A stretch of 64,000 nucleotides of DNA, taken from positions 207,986 to 271,985 of the IMG/VR virus record IMGVR_UViG_3300044846_005229; one strand, 5' to 3'. This document shows, in pieces, positions 62,672 through 64,000 of this stretch. Origin of the DNA: a virus. The position numbers were made by a program, and so were the translations under genes. Positions within the stretch are counted from its first letter, which is position 1. Each line of letters starts with the position of its first letter. A model generated the notes under the pieces. The model saw nothing but the letters and a program-made list of their open reading frames with translations, was not told the origin of the DNA and did not search any database.

Positions 62672-63745
62672 TCACTTCAGCGTATACCACCCTTCCCCCC
62701 AGAGATTATCCAAATCTGTGAATACCTTGTCGTACCTCCTGCCGCAAGCTTCAAGGCTGTAGCGACCCCGAGCAATTTCTGCTATTTTCTGGCGATCCAG
62801 GTCTCCAGCATTGTGGCAAGCATCGACCCAATCTTGTAACGTATGGCAACGGAACCCGGTAGTCCCCTCAATGACGGTTTCTGTAAAGGCCCCGTAATCT
62901 ACTCCGATAAGGGGTGTCCCACACAACATACCCTCAACACCAGACCCACCAAAAGGCTCAGTAAATATCGTGGGCATAAGGCAAGCACGGGCATTTCGTA
63001 GGAAGTCATTTCGTTCTTTACCTTTTAGGGGACCAACATAGCGAATGTTAGGGTGTTGCCACGGGGCAGGGTCCCCCTGACCAGCCAGGAAAATAGGGTA
63101 TGGCACATGGTCTGCAAGTGCTTTGATTGTGTCTAGGCCCTTGAGGGGTGTTATCCTGCCGAGGAACGCCAAGTATTCTCCGGTCTCAAATGATGGTTGC
63201 CAATCCTCAAGGTCGAAGTAATTAGGGATGACCCACTCATAGTTATGGCCATTCCGATTCCCTTTCCCTTGGTGATAGTGCATCCATGCATATGACTCAT
63301 ATATTTTTTTTGTTCCGGGCATTGTGGTCGGATACCCAATTCCCGTCTCAACGTGTGTGTTTTTAGGAAATTCACCCAACAGCATAGAATGGGCATGGCC
63401 GAATGGGTGGCAAATTATGTCACGGGTTTGAACACGTTCGTGTAATGCTGGAATCAGTCGAGATTCAAAAAGCTGGTGTCCCTCGGTGCCAACTGTAGCA
63501 TCGTCCCCATGGAAACTGGTACCGGGGCGGTTGCCGTATAACCGGCCAAATTCTGGTTCCGTAAGCATAGTAACATGCTCAGAAGCGTTGGCTTCGGAAC
63601 CCTCGTTGGCGTATTCGATTACGGTGTAACCCTGCGCCATCATCATCTTTGCAAAGCGTAATGCCTTGCCAGTGAATGCACAATGGCTATATTGTTGGGT
63701 AGGTTGAGTGTGGAAAATTCCGATGAGGTGTAGGGTTGGTTTCAT
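62672..63745 (-). CDS. GT4-family glycosyltransferase (357 aa)
   Basis: N-terminal IGIFHTQPTQQYSHCAFTGKA, then LAFLGRITPLKGLDTIKALAD and IRYVGPLKGKERNDFLRNARA, with the GT-B motif IFTEPFGGSGVEGMLCGTP (E-x7-E). Transfers a sugar, probably to phage DNA, a protein, or host surface glycans. Start context CAAAATGAAACC. Confidence 0.9.
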   Translation of the reverse strand: MKPTLHLIGIFHTQPTQQYSHCAFTGKALRFAKMMMAQGYTVIEYANEGSEANASEHVTMLTEPEFGRLYGNRPGTSFHGDDATVGTEGHQLFESRLIPALHERVQTRDIICHPFGHAHSMLLGEFPKNTHVETGIGYPTTMPGTKKIYESYAWMHYHQGKGNRNGHNYEWVIPNYFDLEDWQPSFETGEYLAFLGRITPLKGLDTIKALADHVPYPIFLAGQGDPAPWQHPNIRYVGPLKGKERNDFLRNARACLMPTIFTEPFGGSGVEGMLCGTPLIGVDYGAFTETVIEGTTGFRCHTLQDWVDACHNAGDLDRQKIAEIARGRYSLEACGRRYDKVFTDLDNLWGEGWYTLK

Positions 63746-63852
63746 TTTGTGGTTATTGGAAGTTTTACAGTAAGGTGCTTAAAGTTAGTTGGTGCCCATG
63801 GTTAGGTGGGGTTCTGGGTGTGGCATGGCAGAGGCAGAAGGGGCCCAGGGTG

Positions 63853-64000
63853 CTACACCGTTGGAGCGTTAACCTTGTACGGGTGGTCTGCGGCTAGGAT
63901 GCTTTGTAAATTCCACCCCGCCACCGGACCGGCCAAATAACCCTCCACTAGCTGAACGGTGACAAGGCTAGTGCCAGGGGGAAGAATAACAATCTCATAT
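63853..64000 (-). CDS. 3' end of a gene leaving the window (48 codons visible)
   Basis: Continuous frame ending SILAADHPYKVNAPTV. No start visible within the window. Not recognised. Confidence 0.5.
   Translation of the reverse strand, partial: YEIVILPPGTSLVTVQLVEGYLAGPVAGWNLQSILAADHPYKVNAPTV

Noticed and set aside
1-64000. CRISPR arrays or cas genes
   Set aside because: No regularly spaced direct repeats of suitable length were seen; the repeats present are intergenic, tRNA-linked or coding tandem repeats.
1-64000. Insertion sequences or integrase/attachment sites
   Set aside because: No transposase, integrase or terminal inverted repeats recognised. tRNA-adjacent repeats look structural rather than attP-like.

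Overview
This 64 kb window looks like an early or accessory region of a large cyanophage genome. Nearly every credible gene lies on the minus strand, genes abut or overlap by ATGA-type junctions, and most products are short phage hypotheticals. No capsid, tail, terminase, integrase or photosynthesis gene was seen, so the structural module lies elsewhere. A cyanobacterial host is inferred mainly from a secreted protein with an S-layer-homology domain of the cyanobacterial porin type (11.3-12.1 kb) and from a cargo block of a style I associate with cyanophages.

Layout, left to right: (1) 0-8.5 kb: small hypotheticals with a DUF4326 protein, a T4 Rnl1-type RNA ligase, a zinc-ribbon protein and an HNH endonuclease. 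(2) 8.6-15 kb: an NAD-salvage pair (nicotinamide phosphoribosyltransferase and PRPP synthetase), then an envelope block (SLH/barrel protein, pseudopilin-like protein, RlpA-like protein, lambda-R-type lytic transglycosylase). (3) 15-27 kb: UvrD-like helicase, nucleotidyltransferase, DUF5662, elongation factor Ts, radical SAM protein, DUF1937. (4) 27.4-32.8 kb: a cargo block with Shine-Dalgarno-led, overlapping genes (two zinc-ribbon proteins, a dNMP-kinase-like P-loop protein, a MazG-like protein, repetitive phage proteins). (5) 33-49.7 kb: a nucleoside deoxyribosyltransferase-like protein, a YgiC/YgiB pair, four paralogous 'WLQG' genes plus a truncated fifth, proteins sharing a C-terminal 'L(S/T)xExxxxLG(L/I)' tail, scattered tRNAs, a membrane/coiled-coil protein, a DUF3307 protein and a methyltransferase. 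(6) 49.7-53.2 kb: a dense tRNA array. (7) 53.5-64 kb: Thg1-like tRNA 5'-end polymerase, ATP-dependent DNA ligase plus a stand-alone copy of its N-terminal domain, quinolinate synthase NadA, an AbrB-like protein, Dps, a GT4 glycosyltransferase, and the 3' end of a gene leaving the window.

The most unusual signal is the tRNA system. Beside about eighteen recognisable tRNAs there are four tRNA-like loci (49698-49929, 51766-51921, 52146-52303, 52844-52970). Their acceptor and T-arm halves pair well but are separated by roughly 50-150 extra bases, apparently in the anticodon region; two of the insertions share a hairpin-loop motif. Several tRNAs have a mismatched 1:72 pair, a few are degenerate, and many are followed by a small stem-loop. 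The same genome carries a Thg1-like 3'-5' polymerase and an Rnl1-type ligase. I infer a phage-encoded tRNA maturation, repair or editing system; this is a hypothesis from sequence alone.

Regulation is unusually legible. Many units start with a sigma70-type promoter (TTGACT-16/17-TGCTATAAT, or TTGTTT-17-TATART preceded by an AACCGAACC-containing segment). An approximately 80 bp dispersed intergenic repeat with its own -10 box occurs four times. Most non-cargo genes start at CAAAATG without an evident Shine-Dalgarno sequence, whereas cargo genes have one.
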